Below are positions 12,001 to 25,345 of a DNA stretch of 64,000 nucleotides, in pieces. The translations under genes were made by a program, and so were the position numbers. Below the pieces are notes generated by a model, which was not told the DNA's origin, searched no databases, and saw nothing but the letters and a program-made list of their open reading frames with translations. The DNA comes from Macquaria australasica (lineage: Eukaryota > Chordata > Actinopteri > Centrarchiformes > Percichthyidae): NCBI GenBank assembly GCA_005408345.1, contig SEMN01000611.1, forward strand, positions 62,001 to 126,000, given 5' to 3'. The stretch's first letter is position 1. Each line of letters begins with the position of its first letter.

Positions 12001-15000
12001 TCACTGACACTGAAAGAGTCTTTAATAATATCTTTAATACTATTACCTAATATTTCCCCAGCTTAGGATGGGGATGTCAGTGGATCCAACACTTTGGCCT
12101 AGAGTTGGACAACTGTAGGCCAGATTACCATGAAAGTGAAGTGAATAGTCTTGGTCCCAGAGGGTGATTTCTAATAAGTATGGTGACCCCTTGAGCTTTT
12201 ATAATGCAGCCACCAGATCAAAAAACTTAGTGTTGCTCTGAGGTGCCTTTAGAACCAAATATAAGCCAGTTATGAATTAATGATATTAATTGGTGATCCC
12301 TCTTTAAATCTGTAGCTAGCACATTCATTTATATTTGGTGAAATTATAATTTCTGCTAAAGGAGAGAGTGTCAGTATTGCCATTGAATAAATAAAGCTCC
12401 TTACTTCCAAATGTTTTACTCTAGCTCCTGGTAATTATATTATTTTGGATCCGTTGCAGATACCAACAAGTTGTTTAGCTGTTGCCAAAGTACTCCATGG
12501 ATAAACTGATCTAATTTGTACTGCAAACAGTAGCTGATGTGTGTTCTGCTTGTCCATCACAGCTCCCATTCATTCTTCAGTTGTGGGCCCAGTGACAGGA
12601 CCAGCAAGGAGAGAGGGATGTTTGATGGACTGCTGGACAGCCGACGCCCCGATAACACAAGTCCTGGAGACACACCCACCCTCAGTCTCATTTGTCATCC
12701 AATGCAGGTAGATTTGTTTTTATGTTAATTGTTTGCAAAATTCACTTAATACTATATCTTTTGAAAGAAACATTTTTTGTTAATAGAATTTAACATGTAT
12801 ACTATTATCTATTAGAGCTGCAACGATTAGTCGATCGACATGAAACTGATCGGCAACTATTTTGATAATCGACTAATTACTGAAGTTATTTTTCAAGCAA
12901 AAATGTGATTGTTCCAGGTTCTCAAATGTGAAAATTTGAAACTTTTGTTGGTCTTACATGATAATACATTGAATATTTTGGGGTTTTGGCTATTGGCCAA
13001 AAAAACCGAGACATTTGATGAGGTCATCACATATTGTGATGGGCATTTGTCATTGTTGTTTTCTAATGTTTTATAGACCAAATGATTAATCGATTAATTG
13101 AGAAAATAGACGGCAGATTAATCATTGTTATCCCTGTTATCTATAGACATTTTCACAAAGCCTTGCATTTACTGATGCCTTTTATTTCCAGCAGGTCCTG
13201 CGGCTTAGTGGTAGTCACTCTCGGCAGCCAAAGAGGACACTTTTTGTCTGTCGGCACGGTGAGAGGATGGACGTGGTCTTTGGCAAACATTGGCTCTCCC
13301 TCTGCTCAGACAGTAAAGGTGAGAAGTCACAGGTATAGGCAGATAATAGGAATAAGTAAGAATTATTCCTTCCGTAGACTATTTCACTGCACTTTAACGA
13401 AAGCACCTTACATTTGAGAATGGTGTTTTTGTTGTTCTGCAGGTAGATATGTACGTTCCAATCTGAACATGCCTCCCAGTTTGCCGCTGTGGGGGGGGCA
13501 GAGAGACTATGACATGGACGCTCCTATCACTGTGTTTGGATCCACACAGGCTCGACTAGTGGGTACGTCACCTATCTAGATCTAAATAATGTTCCACACC
13601 TGGTGTTGTTGCATTACATTTTGTATATGAAACGTGTGTGTGCTCAATATGTGCCTTTCCAGGTGAGGCCCTATTAGAGAGTAACACAGTGATAGACTTT
13701 GTGTACTGCTCTCCCTCTCTGCGATGTGTTCAGACTGCACAGAACATCCTGAAAGGTAAGAAGAGTCTCTTTGACAAAGTATCACTGATCGGGGATTCTC
13801 CAACATTCACAAATTCAATCCCATTAGAAAGGTGATCGTGTTGAAGTTTAGCAAACAAACTGTACTGAAATTAAGATTTAGTGTGCTGAGCATGTAATGG
13901 AGGTCTCACAAGGACCCGTGTTTTTTTTTTTACTTTTAAGATGAGCTGTGATTGTGTAAACAGGTCTGCAGCAGGATGGCAAGCTGAAGGTGCGAGTGGA
14001 ACCGGGCCTTTTTGAATGGACCAAGTGGGTTTCTGGGAACTCCCTGCCTGCATGGATACCTCCCACTGACCTGGCTGCAGCCCACTTCAGTGTGGACACA
14101 ACATACAGGTGATACAAACAACTCAGGGCAAAACACACCTTGTGCAATTAATTACATATAATGTGAGTCATTAGTCATGTTAATGTATTTGTCATCTGCA
14201 AAACGTCTTATCTACTTTAACAAAAAGATCTCTAGATGTTTGTGTACCAGAAATGCCAACTGATTGTATTTTTGGCTGAAGCATCTTAAAGACTATCTTG
14301 TGAATTATGTAAACCAGCTGTATCTAAGAATTAGCTAAGTTCATACTTAATGTTGTATTGGTTGTTTGTCTCCATATAGACCTCTGATTCCAGTCAGCAA
14401 GCTCACTGTGTCTGAACCCTATGAGACCTACATGAGCCGGAGCTACCAAGTGACCAAAGACATCCTGTCAGACAGCAAAAACACTGGTAAGAGACACACA
14501 GCAGAGCTCCTGGAGCATCTGGAAGAGGTTTTTGAGCTTGTGTAGGTGACCTTTTACTTTGTTTTACATGCTCATGTGTTTGTCCACTGCTGACGTTGCA
14601 TCCGGCCTGGGTTTCCACTCTCTGTAGGAAACAACGTGCTGATTGTAGCCCACGCTTCTTCCTTAGAGGCCTGCACACGCCAGCTGCAGGGCCGCAGCCC
14701 ACAGAGCACCAAGGACTTTATCCAAGTAGTCCGAAAGGTCTGTTCACTGCATATCTTTTTTTGTGGATGTGGTCCATCTGATTTTTTTTCCCCTTTGTAC
14801 ATCTCACTTTTCTATCTATCCATCCATCATTACTTCCATGTGGTTTCCTCAGTTCCTCTCCCCAGGCCCATTGCAGCTGGATGTGCAAACTCAAACCAAG
14901 TTGTTCAAATCTTCAAAAAAGATTTCATTTTTATTCACCTGACTAGTAGACTGACATTCTCAAATGAAAGTTGCTTTTAGTGAATCTTTACCACAAAAGA

Positions 15001-16531
15001 AAAAAAAACACTCAAAAACACTTTTGGATACTTGAGCATGTCATTTTATTTGTCAGCTAAAGGGGGAAAAAAGATCATTTTGCATTTTGGTCCATCAGTC
15101 GTCACAATGAATGTGCTACAACATAAAAGTTACTTGCCAGGGTTTATATCAGCTCTATTAAAAATATTGTTTCTTTTGTGATTGTAAGCACATAATTACA
15201 TTCAGTCTCTGACCTGACATGTTAAACATTGAGGCGACTGGGGACTTGCTTGTTCTTGAATGCTCACAACTAGTGACATGATGTTTGTGGTGTTTGTGGA
15301 TTCCTACCAGACTAAACCTCCTCTTTAGATAACAGCTCTTTGTTGGGTTGCTCATTAGTGGGAAACTAGGTTTGCAAGCTTTTGCTCAGGTCAGTGAAGC
15401 TTTAGTGTTTGTCTGCATGTTCTCTAACAAAAAAAAAACAAAAAACAGTTTCTTTTTTATTTTGACAAACAAACAGAACATGTCTATGGAAGATTTAAAA
15501 TGCTGAAATTAAAATGATTAAAGTGAAATACAATACACATTGTTACATATTATGTTATATACACATTCTATTTCCTTTTTATGTATGCATTTACTGTCAT
15601 AATTAAATGAAAACAAATATTAAAAGATCATTTATTTAGCTTTTTGTCTTTAATAACTAAATGAATTAAATTTGCATGCCACATTAAATTCAGAAAACAC
15701 AGAAAACACCAATACTAAATGCAAAGCTCTGTCATTACTTCTCATGAGGAAGTGACAGGGAGCTTTTTCTTTTTTTTAAATGGAAAGCATCATGCCAAAA
15801 TGAAAACCAATGACCTGTCCAATCACAGCTTGGGGGCATGACAATGGGTGGGGCTGTCGCTGATCACAGCCATAACAGACAGCCATGTATTTTACTTTAG
15901 TTCTTTGTTTGATTTGTCTTTATTTAGTCATGTTAAATCTTCCATATATTTTGGATCCAATACGATTTTTAATTAAAAACATATGACAGAGAAAAGCTAA
16001 ACACCTCATTTTGTCATGGGAACAGAGTGCTTTCAGTAATAGGCTGGTCGACCTTTAATAACCTTCTATCATAATTTTCAAATGATGAAACAGAGTTATT
16101 GTCCGTGCCACAAGATGACTGCAGAGTGCAAAATGTCAAATGAGCCACCGGCAAGCAGTGCAGCTTCATGTAAATAATTATGTGTTAAATACACAAAACA
16201 GTCAACTTCACAAACAAACAAAATTGTCATCTGGAAAATGTTATTACTGTAGGTGGTAAAACTACTTTGGCAGTTATATTGTCCAAGTCTATAGTGGTTC
16301 ACCTTGAACCTACTCTCTGATCCAAAAAGCATGTGTAATTTCCATGAATTTCTATTAATAAACTTACTGTTAATTCCTCTGCTTGGTCCTTAGATCCCCT
16401 ACCTGGGCTTCTGCTCCTGTGAAGAGCAGGGAGACACGGGGATGTGGCAGTTAGTGGACCCTCCCATCCTCCCCCTCACACATGGACCAAACCACAGCTT
16501 TGACTGGAGGGAGACACTTCTGCAAGAATGA
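9047..16531 (+). CDS. ubash3b: ubiquitin-associated and SH3 domain-containing protein B (Sts-1/TULA-2), 3' thirteen coding exons
   Basis: Protein tyrosine phosphatase of the histidine phosphatase superfamily; in mammals it dampens T-cell and receptor tyrosine kinase signalling by dephosphorylating Syk/ZAP-70. Coding exons: 9047-9100, 9977-10163, 10582-10780, 11410-11579, 11692-11900, 12563-12707, 13195-13318, 13443-13562, 13663-13755, 13964-14108, 14380-14486, 14628-14737 and 16394-16531, with a TGA stop. All have AG/GT borders and compatible phases, giving about 600 codons against 649 residues in human. In order they encode the end of the UBA domain (GGRSVQAACDW), a 2H phosphoesterase with two HxT motifs (HITLCQF and HVTLAYNF), an SH3 domain (DELELVPGDF ... 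GLLPENY), a variable linker, and the phosphatase with the RHGER catalytic motif and the second histidine in VAHASS. No defect is seen. The missing 5' part lies outside the window. The paralogue UBASH3A is less likely given near-identity to B in the phosphatase. Confidence 0.95.
12816..13127 (-). repeat. dispersed repeat inside ubash3b intron, inverted copy of 180-505
   Basis: It begins AGAGCTGCAACGATTAGTCG and includes TTGTGATGGGCAT and GATTAATCGATTAATTGAG. It lies 67 bp upstream of the next ubash3b exon and leaves the acceptor intact. A short related fragment (GGGCTGCCCC..., about 47338-47410) lies in an arcn1 intron. Confidence 0.8.
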
Positions 16532-18800
16532 CATCTGTCTGATGGAAACTCCGCCCAGCCTGATCATACTGTACTCCCACAGACTTCAGTAACAAGTTTC
16601 AGACCAGTGCTCCCAAAGTACTGGAACCATTCTCTTTTCAGCCTCTTTATGCAGCTGGTGGTTTAGCAGTGACGGCTGAAGAAGCTTCGTGCCTGAAGAC
16701 AAAGAGCCGAGTCCCAGCCAGTGAATGGTTGGTGAACTGACTGCATCCCTCTCAGGCTGGTATCAACAATGATTTAGCAAACGTCCGCACTCAAATTTCA
16801 TTGTATTATTATTTTTTGCAGGAATGAGGGAGACGTTAGTTTGGGCAGTATGGGTGTTAGCTGCACTGTGTGGAAGAGCTCTCACTGAAGTCTAGCTTGA
16901 TTATGTGTCATCGCAGTCTCTGAAAATTTTGTGAAATTAGCATGTTTTATAACAGTTTGCTCTGTGTATGATTAGCACACGACTGTATTACATGAATACT
17001 ACGACTATAGTAGTAGTGTGGCACTCAAGTAATGCCATTTTCAACTCATCTGACTCAGGTTTTATTTTTAACTCCTCGGTGTAGTTAATTTTCACTGGAA
17101 AATGTCTGTATTTTATTAAGCCAAAAAGTTTTAGTTCCCTAGATATAAGCTGGATAACCCGAAACTCAGCAAAAATTGGTTTGGTAACCGTTAGTTAACG
17201 TTGAACATTAGCTGTGTTCGACATCACTCCCTTGTGAGCAGTACACTGAGATTTCCAACACTCATGAATCTTCATCATCACTGATAGCTGGAGTGTCACA
17301 CAAATGTAATTTTGGTTATCTACCAAATCAGAAAAGTAGTGATGTGCTGTGTACATTATTTTTTTCATTCTGTTGAGCAAATGTTTGAGGGCACCAAATA
17401 GAACAAAATTTCACAATTCACACTCAAAAGTGCACTAGATAGAATTGAACTGAATTGAATTGAATAGTAAAAGACACAGTCTTTGAGTGTGACAAGTACA
17501 TTAAAACTGACGGTGTGACTAATATTGCTTTAGTATGCTAACATACAAAATGTACACATTTTAGCATGCTAAAATCAGCATTACCATATAACCACACTAG
17601 TTTTTGCATTAGGTTTAGCAAGTGTTATTAACATGTCATCATGCAGACATGACAAATGTTGCATGTCTAACATTAGCATGGCTCAGCTGTACTCTGAGCT
17701 TAATTCCAACATAGCTCACATGCTAAATCATAGCATTCAACATGTCAGCCAGAGAACAAGCTGTGTTAGCATGTCCCTTTTACAGAGGACACTGTAATTA
17801 AACCATTTTGATTTGGGTAACAATATGGCAGTTTTTGCCCCACTAATGTTAAGGATCTAATAACAAAGTTTTCTCACTATTCTTCATTCATCCAACAATT
17901 TTATTTTCTGGTGTGTAATGTCCATTACAGCCTCAATAGGTTGCTAGAGTGGTCATAGACTTTTAGTTGCGTGAAAAAGTGGCAGTTGACGGTACATTTC
18001 TGTAACTAAATGTTTGCATTATTTGTGTCCACAATATCTGATTTGTGTGCTTATTTCACAAAATGTAATGAGACTGTTGAGAATTTGTAACGACAGTGTT
18101 ATACGTATCATAACAGTACTGCTCTCCTGCACAGATCCCAGCAGCATTTCCACTCTGCCATACATGTGAATAAGTACACATGGGCTGGAGGTATTGATTG
18201 TTTTAAAAGAGACGCTGTCTTTCGTCCTGCCTGCCCTGCTTTAGTGGCTGAGGGAAAACATATCAGCACTGGCTTCAAGTCTTCATCAGGGACTTTCCTG
18301 ATGCTATCCACAGAAAGTGGCCCCACATGTTGTCTCTATTTTGGCGCCACATGTAGCACATCCAGAACAGTAGTGTCTTCTACCATTCATGTAGTGTGTG
18401 TACAAATATAACAGCCGCAACTATAACAGCACAACCTGCACTATTGACAATCAAACAGTAGCTTCTTGATTCCGGTCCAGCACATTTTTAGTGTGCGTTT
18501 GTTAAATGTTGTTCAAGGGTTCAGAGTAGCTGTAAATAATCATATTTTGAGAAAAGTCTTCCAGTTGCATTTTTATTTATTTATAAACCCTTATTTCATA
18601 TGTTAGAAGCAAAAATATTTAAAAAAGAGGATCATCACTTTTAACAGCATGCAAGAATTTATGCTCTGTATCTCAGGTGTTGACTGCATTGAAGACATAC
18701 TGTACGTATATGCAGCTTTGAAAGTGTTCTATTGATTGAGTGACTGTGTTGTTGTGAGTGCCTCTTGGAATTAAAGTGATGTCTCCTGACGTGCTCCTGA
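16532..18800 (+). other. ubash3b: ubash3b 3' untranslated region (inferred)
   Basis: No coding potential is visible after the stop codon. A variant poly(A) signal ATTAAA at 18770-18775 is a plausible end, giving a 3'UTR of about 2.2 kb; no better AATAAA was noticed before it. Part of it (about 17500-17790) contains repeated CATGCTAA/TTAGC words typical of a dispersed fish repeat. The end is inferred only. Confidence 0.45.
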
Positions 18801-20104
18801 CTACCCACTCGTAGCTACAGAAGCAGCTGTCAGCTACATCAGTTGTAAACAGAAATGGAAAGTTTGCTCAGGCTGATACTTATCAAGACATCATAAATGC
18901 TGCATGTTTTGAACTTATCATAAGACAGAATCTGTCCCGTCTCTGACATCAGATTGCTTCAATACAATTCCCTTATAGCATTCAAGTCAAGTTTCAATTG
19001 TGTTCAGGAAGATTTATCCCCCAAAAGTACACCTATCTTGTCAACTTACACTGAAAAGTGTGGCTGTAACGGAGAACATCCAACACCAGCAAAATCAGAC
19101 CCTGTAGTTGTTCCACCAAAAGAATTCTGGAGCAGATTTTTGGCCACTTCAGCGACAGACGCAACAAATCAAAGATAAATTGTGATATACAAGCAGTGTC
19201 CCATTTTTATTGGAACTCCACAATTCAATACCAAATATGTCACGAGGTAAGGCTAAAAACTCTGTGACATTGTGGTGAATCCAGTGTACACCACTGACTA
19301 CATTTAGGCCAATAAATAAATGATTTAGTATTTCTCCATCTGAAATGTATCGTTAGTCGTGAGGAGAAACTGCATTTAGACGTTGTGGTTGTTAAATTAT
19401 AAAACAACAATGTAGACATAATGTAGAAGTAATGACGTCCATTTGTCTGTGACATACAGTAATATGTTGTATGAGGTTCTGCTGTGATTGATACATACTG
19501 AGTCACATGGTAGCACAGTACTGTGCTGTGTTCAAACTTTAAATTCTTCTTCTTCCAATTCTGCCAGGAGAACTTTTTGAGAGAAGTCAAAAAGCTGCAC
19601 CTTTTAGTTTAGTTGTAGTTTAGCTCAACAACTGTGTCCCAAAGCTTTGTCTCAGTGGGTGCTGAGAGAAACACAGCACCCAGCGTCCCCGCTATAGTGA
19701 TCAAATGAGCATTTTAATGGAATACTTGGACATATTTGGGAAATATGTTCATTCACTTTCTTGCTGCGAGTTAGATCAGAAAATCAATACCACACTTATG
19801 TCTGTCTGCTAATTATGACGCTAGAGCTAGCAGGTGATTAGCTTAGCTTATCTTAGCTAGGCTTGGCTCTGTCCAAAGTTCAAAGATATGCCTACCAACA
19901 CCTCAAAATGACCATGTTTTATTTTGTTTGTTTAATCTGAACACAACAAGACTCCAGGTCTTTTTGGTTTTTGGTCAATCAATGAGCTTTAGAGGTGTTG
20001 GTTGGCAGATGTTTGAGCTTTTGAGTGAGCCAGGCTAGCCGTTTCCCCCTGCTTCCCCTTTTTATGCTTTTTATAAGATAAGCTAATCCACTTCTGGCTA
20101 TAGC

Positions 20105-20290
20105 TTCATAGTTAAAGGTTCCCTGTTGAGTTTTTGACCTCTAGTAGCGCTATGGAGCTGTTCTATGAGTGTACAGACACACTATTCCACTGATCTACAG
20201 GTGGCGGTAAGACGGCGAGAAATGCAGCAATGCACCAACAAAGGCAGGGAAGAAGAAGGCCGCAGGCTAGCAAACATGGCTGTAAACAAA
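20105..20290 (+). repeat. dispersed repeat, copy of 36140-36315
   Basis: It shares ordered words with the hmbs intron copy in opposite orientation (GAGTTTTTGACC, GCAGCAATGCACCA, GGCAGGGAAGAAG). Non-coding intergenic DNA. Confidence 0.7.
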
Positions 20291-21204
20291 CAACGCACGA
20301 TTTAAAATACTTGAAAAACTTTTGTTTGTTTATAAGGAAACTCCGCAGGGCACCTTAATTCATGAACATGTGACTCGAGTATTTCTGAAAATGTCAAACT
20401 CTAAATTTAAAGAGCATTCTGAGCACTTCACACTACTTTTGCTTTATATGTAAATGAATAAAATATAATAATAAATCAAAAATAAAAGCTATGTGAACAC
20501 ACCTTACTCTAATAACTGCATCACAACTTGATTTGGTCCTAATTGGCTCTTCTCACTGAAGCATTACTGAAATCTGGACATTTTGGAAATCTTCACTGGG
20601 AAACGTCTGCCTTTTAGGATCCTCATCTTCTAATGCATTCAAAATGCAACATCTACTGTGATTCAATGCTTACGTCCATGTAGTCCATCTTTTGAAAACA
20701 CCATCTTACCAGCTTCCTGTTTCGCTGATGTGCAAACCATTACCACTAATATTGTGGAACCCAGTGAAATCGCTGTATTGCTGCGCAACTGTTGCGAATG
20801 CTTTGCTGACACAGGGAGGCAATGATACAGCTGTTGGGAAGAAATACACTGCTACTACAGAAATGTGAAAGGTTTTCTCTTTTTAATTAAATGTCCTTTT
20901 CGTCACACAACGTACTGGAGCAGCATATGTTGTATTAAAGACTTACAAACCGTGTGTTTCTAGAAAATGATGATCACTTGTAGAGTGAAACACCAGAAGA
21001 AGAGAGCCATGTGAAAGAAACAGAGGAAGAAGCCATGTTGTTCCTGTATCCTTTATTTATTGTCTGAACATATCACCAAACATGTACAGCAATTAACACA
21101 GTTACACAAGTTACTTCTTCTTAAATCAATATTTGATTTGTAATTTAAGATGAAGTGTGTCTGTAAATGTTCTTTTTGTTATTTTATTTTCAATGTATCT
21201 TCTG

Positions 21205-21239
21205 TTTCTGTATAACTTCTTCACTGAGTTATACAGAAA
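21205..21239. repeat. perfect 12-bp hairpin
   Basis: TTTCTGTATAAC (21205-21216) and GTTATACAGAAA (21228-21239) are exact inverted copies with an 11-nt loop. Intergenic. Confidence 0.95.
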
Positions 21240-22071
21240 AACGCTCTCCTTTTTAAACAGCTCTAATATTTTCATATTTTGAATACTCTGTGGGCTCGGG
21301 AGGGAAAGTAAGGAACATGTCATTCTGTGATTTGTGGTGACAGTGTTCACTTGCAGTTTGGTTTGGTTTTGATTGAACATTAAATAAAAGCATCATTTTT
21401 CTACATAGCAATAACATTATAAAACAACAGGTGTGCAAAGTTACTATTTATCCGTTTGGTTTGCACCTACGCTGCAAATACTGTAAAGGAGTACAAATCC
21501 AATAAAAATCTACATCCTTCTTTTTGTTTTGTTTTGTGAGCATACCCAGAATGAAAGTTGCAGTAAAGCATAACTGACCAGTGAAAACCTTCTTTTTAGT
21601 TGAAGGATTGGATAATACCAAAATGTTATTCTTGTCATTCAGTCAATACAAGAATCTTTTTCTTGAGATACAGTGTTTCCACCAAACAACAGCAATAGGC
21701 TGCTTCTTTAGATTTCAATACACATTAAAAGAGCAATGAATGATAGTGGTGAATAAATAGGTAAACAATGAGTGCAGTGAATGGGACTAACAATGATATT
21801 ATCGAGCATTAACCAATTGCCTTAAAGGAGCTTACCTTCCTTAAACTTCCATCAGTTTGTTACTGCACTGCCTCTAGAGACGCAGTAGACCAGCAGCGGG
21901 TTTAATCGACCTGGACTGATAAAAGTCTAAGATGTCAAATGCAGTTGCACATCAAGCAAAAGCTTCATCCTTGAATTTATACATTACACTTGCTCTGTTT
22001 CATTTCAGTCCTTGCTACAATTAAAGTGTGCCAACATACACTCACTCACAAAAAAAGATGCTCATCAATAC

Positions 22072-22073
<2 letters not shown>

Positions 22074-22116
<43 letters not shown>

Positions 22117-22128
22117 TACACACACACA
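22074..22128. repeat. (TA)n/(CA)n compound microsatellite
   Basis: Near-uninterrupted TA dinucleotides run from about 22074 to 22119 and pass into a short CA run ending near 22128. It is intergenic and likely length-polymorphic. Confidence 0.95.
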
Positions 22129-23262
22129 TTGGACATTTTATAGTATTTGTAATATATAAATAACAATGAGTGAAGGTTTTCAAAGTTAGAGCGATGATGT
22201 TCTTAAAATACCACACATCACTAACATTCACCAGGTACTTCCCATGCTTTAACCACACTTTAAACCACACCATCGTGTGCCATCGCCCCTCCTGTTTCTC
22301 CGTCTAGTTGCAGAAGATGTTCAGGATGTTTAGTGACCCTGCAGCTCCTCGGAGGGGTGGAAAGTAGATGCTGGTTGTGGGGAACTGCTCCTATTGTCTT
22401 TACTCTTCGTCCTGTTAGACCTGCCAGACCCTGGTGCTGCTTTCTCCACAGAGGAGTCATACCCTACAGATGAATGACGTGGAGCCCGGCACTGCTGCTA
22501 CAGCTCACACAAACGTTTACATGTGTGGAAGGTAGAGGTCACACTCAGGACTGTGCCACCAGAATGATTATAGATCCTTTTCAGTGTTTAATTATAATCA
22601 GTTGAAAACATTTACAAATGTACGCATAAAAAATGAATAATACTCTATATTGGTGGAACTACTCTGGAGTTTTACCCTTTGATTGAGTTGCTCTTTCAGT
22701 CTGGCTGTCACAGTGGTCCAGCATGGCCTACAGTTTGTCATCTGTGATCATCATTACACTGTGTGCTTTGCTGCAATTGTATTAGAATGGACAGGAAACA
22801 AACAGCAGCTACAAGCAGCTCTTGTATCGACCCTTTGCTGCCTCAGGCTTGAATCCTTCCTCAGGGGCCCGTACAATACAATGGTGCCCAACCGGCTAAA
22901 TCTGACCTTGTTGTAGAAGCTATCCAGCTTTATTAATGCCTGTGGTTCAGACACAACATCTCCATCATTTCCAGCCCAATGAGATACTGAACCTGTCTGT
23001 CAGGAAGCACATTGAAGTCTTGCAGCTGAATTCATTTAGCTTCTATGACATCAGTGTTAAAACCTGGATGGAAAAAAGGGTGCCAAGATGGCAGGCTACT
23101 GTGTTCTGAACTTTCCTCTAGCTTACTGCAAGAAGTAGCATCACAGACTTAATCTGTTAAATTTCAGTAATTGCAAACACCGTCTCAGCTAAACAAAAAA
23201 GTGAAGGTCAGCAAACAAAACTTCTTGAAAAAAGGTAAAATTAAATTTAAAAAAACTGGACA

Positions 23263-24080
23263 ATATTTGACAGCCCCATCACTACTGCAGAAATTAGAGA
23301 TGCTATTAAGAAACTTTTGAAATTGAACAAATCTCCTGGAACAGATGGGTAAACTTTAGAGTATTATGAGATATATTATAAGAGTATTATTATGGAAGAT
23401 TTAAGATGCCTAAATAAAACTAATTGTCCTTTTAACATATGTTTTTCATTTAATTGTGACAGTAAATGCATACATAAATCGGAAATACATATAACAATGT
23501 GTATTGTATTACACTTTATTTATTTATTTTATTTGTTTTTATAGAAATATCAAGGTCCTTAAACATAAAGTGGTGCCCTAAAGAAGATATCAAATATCTT
23601 GAAAAGGAAGGTAACTGTTATCTAATACTAAATCTGAGCAGTCTAAGACATCAGAGCTGGCTCTCATATTATTTATTATGTGTCTGCCAGACACAAAACC
23701 ATTCTGGGATTCATCAATAATGTTGTCTAAATGTCTTTAACTTATTTAACAGACAGTGCAATGATTTTGTAATCATTGTTTAGCAATGATATCAGACACC
23801 AAATATCAAACATTAAAACATTTTCCTTGAGTTTTGGGATTAGATTAATTAGATTAATTAAAGCAAAAGAAAAAATCAGTACTTAATTGATACGCTTTGT
23901 ATAATAGTTCCATTAAATTGCCCCATGGATCTACAAAGAGATTTAGAATAGAACGTGGGATCTGTTTCCTATATTTATTTCTTCTCCCCAAGCAAATTTT
24001 AGCTAATTACATTTTTTTTTAAGCTGGGGTCATTTCTCTGAGCCAGTTTGCAGATAAAACAACTCTCTTCCTACAAGGTA
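23263..24080 (+). mobile_element. decayed L1-type LINE reverse transcriptase fragment
   Basis: Two pieces in the plus orientation resemble L1-clade reverse transcriptase. The first, about 23275-23390, reads like ITTAEIRDAIKKLLKL, then NKSPGTDG and a stop, then LEYYEIYYKS; this matches the family's block around SPGPDG. The second, about 24028-24078, reads SQFADKTTLFLQ, which corresponds to the (F/Y)ADD catalytic box with the second aspartate changed to lysine. Stops and frameshifts separate them, so the copy is dead. The boundaries are approximate and no target-site duplication was found. Confidence 0.65.
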
Positions 24081-24094
24081 GATCTCAAATTCAT

Positions 24095-24650
24095 AGCATA
24101 ACCGTCATGGCCACGGCCGTGCCCCAGTATTTTCCCTTGTGTTTCCTTATACTTCCCATTTTCCCTTATGACTCCTGTGCTCCCCTGTCTGTCTGTGTCT
24201 GTGGTGGGGGGGCTCTCCTGGCTCCTGGATCCCTGCTGATTATGCACAGCTGCTGAACCTGCCCACCTGCTCTCCATCAACTCATCAACCCAGCAGTATT
24301 TCAACCCCAGCTCTGAACCCACTAACCCACTCAGCACCAGGTTGTTTGCTCAGCTTCAGTGGTAGTCAGAGCTTGTATCTCCACTGCAGTGTATTTCTGC
24401 TTGCCTCCTTGCTTGTCTGCCCTCTTGCCTGCCTGCTAACCCCAAAGTTAACTTCAGCCTGCCCATGCAACTCACCCTCATCTGTCCACACAGCCTGGCC
24501 CAGTTCTGCCATCCACCATCGCCCCTCTGCCCTCACTGTTTGCCAGCCAACTTCTCCTCGTCTCTCCACCTTCATTTCCCCGTTTCCCCACAATAAATCT
24601 TCCTTAACTCACTTTTTCTGACTTTACCTTCAGTCAAACCTTCTGGTATG
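24095..24650 (+). repeat. GC-richer repeat-like segment with AATAAA
   Basis: This pyrimidine-rich block differs from its AT-rich surroundings and carries AATAAA near 24592. Its layout (a TATTTCAACCCC word followed by a C/T-rich stretch and a poly(A) signal) recalls the end of a retroelement, LTR or LINE tail. I could not find terminal repeats, so the class is open. Open frames on both strands through it are compositional. Confidence 0.35.
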
Positions 24651-25194
24651 ACCTTGATAACTTGTAAATTAAATCAACTAAAAATTGGTATTTATACCAA
24701 TAAAGAAAATCAATCAAATGTATGTCAATCTTATTTATTCTTTAGCAAAAATTCCTTATACACGCAAGATATTTTTCAACACAGAAACTTACTCTCTTCA
24801 TGTCTTACATAAACTCTTACCTGGACACATTGGAAAAGTGTACAAACTCCAAAGCTGACCAGCCTTATGTAAAAAACGACATTTGAAATTTTATTTAGTT
24901 TTTTATTATTTCCTTTTACTATTTCATAATTATTTGTGTCCTATCTCAGGTAAACAAACCTCTGTTGCTATCTTTGGAATGGTAACCCATTTTCTTAATT
25001 GGTTGTTAAAATTCTAATTAAGTGTTTACATTTAAAATGGACCACAGCAGAACTGAGGGAGGCCTCTCCTCAGAAGCAAGGCAGAACAGCAGGTACTAAA
25101 ACCCCTCTGCAAAAGTGCCATTTTTATGCTTCAGTTTTTGTACAGATTAAACAAATGAGATACAGTGTGTTAATAAGTAAGATTTAAAGGTGCT

Positions 25195-25345
25195 TGTAGG
25201 CGGATTGTGTTACCTTTGGACAGAGCCAGGCTAGCTGTTTCCTCCTGTTTCCAGTCTTTATGCTAAGCTAAGCTAATCGTCTGCTGGCTGCAGCTTCATA
25301 TTTGTATGACAATGGTATTCTCATCTAGCTAGCTAACTCTCTGCA
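25195..25345. repeat. dispersed repeat of the GGCTAGCTGTTTCC / AAGCTAAGCTAA family
   Basis: The segment contains GACAGAGCCAGGCTAGC, then a C/T-rich part, then TGCTAAGCTAAGCTAA. Related pieces occur at about 19790-20100 and about 890-1000, so it is an interspersed family within this window. It is non-coding. Confidence 0.7.

Noticed and set aside
24346..24621. 91-codon plus-strand open frame with a hydrophobic start resembling a signal peptide
   Set aside because: It lies in a pyrimidine-rich repeat-like segment; low-complexity Cys/Leu/Pro/Ser composition explains it.
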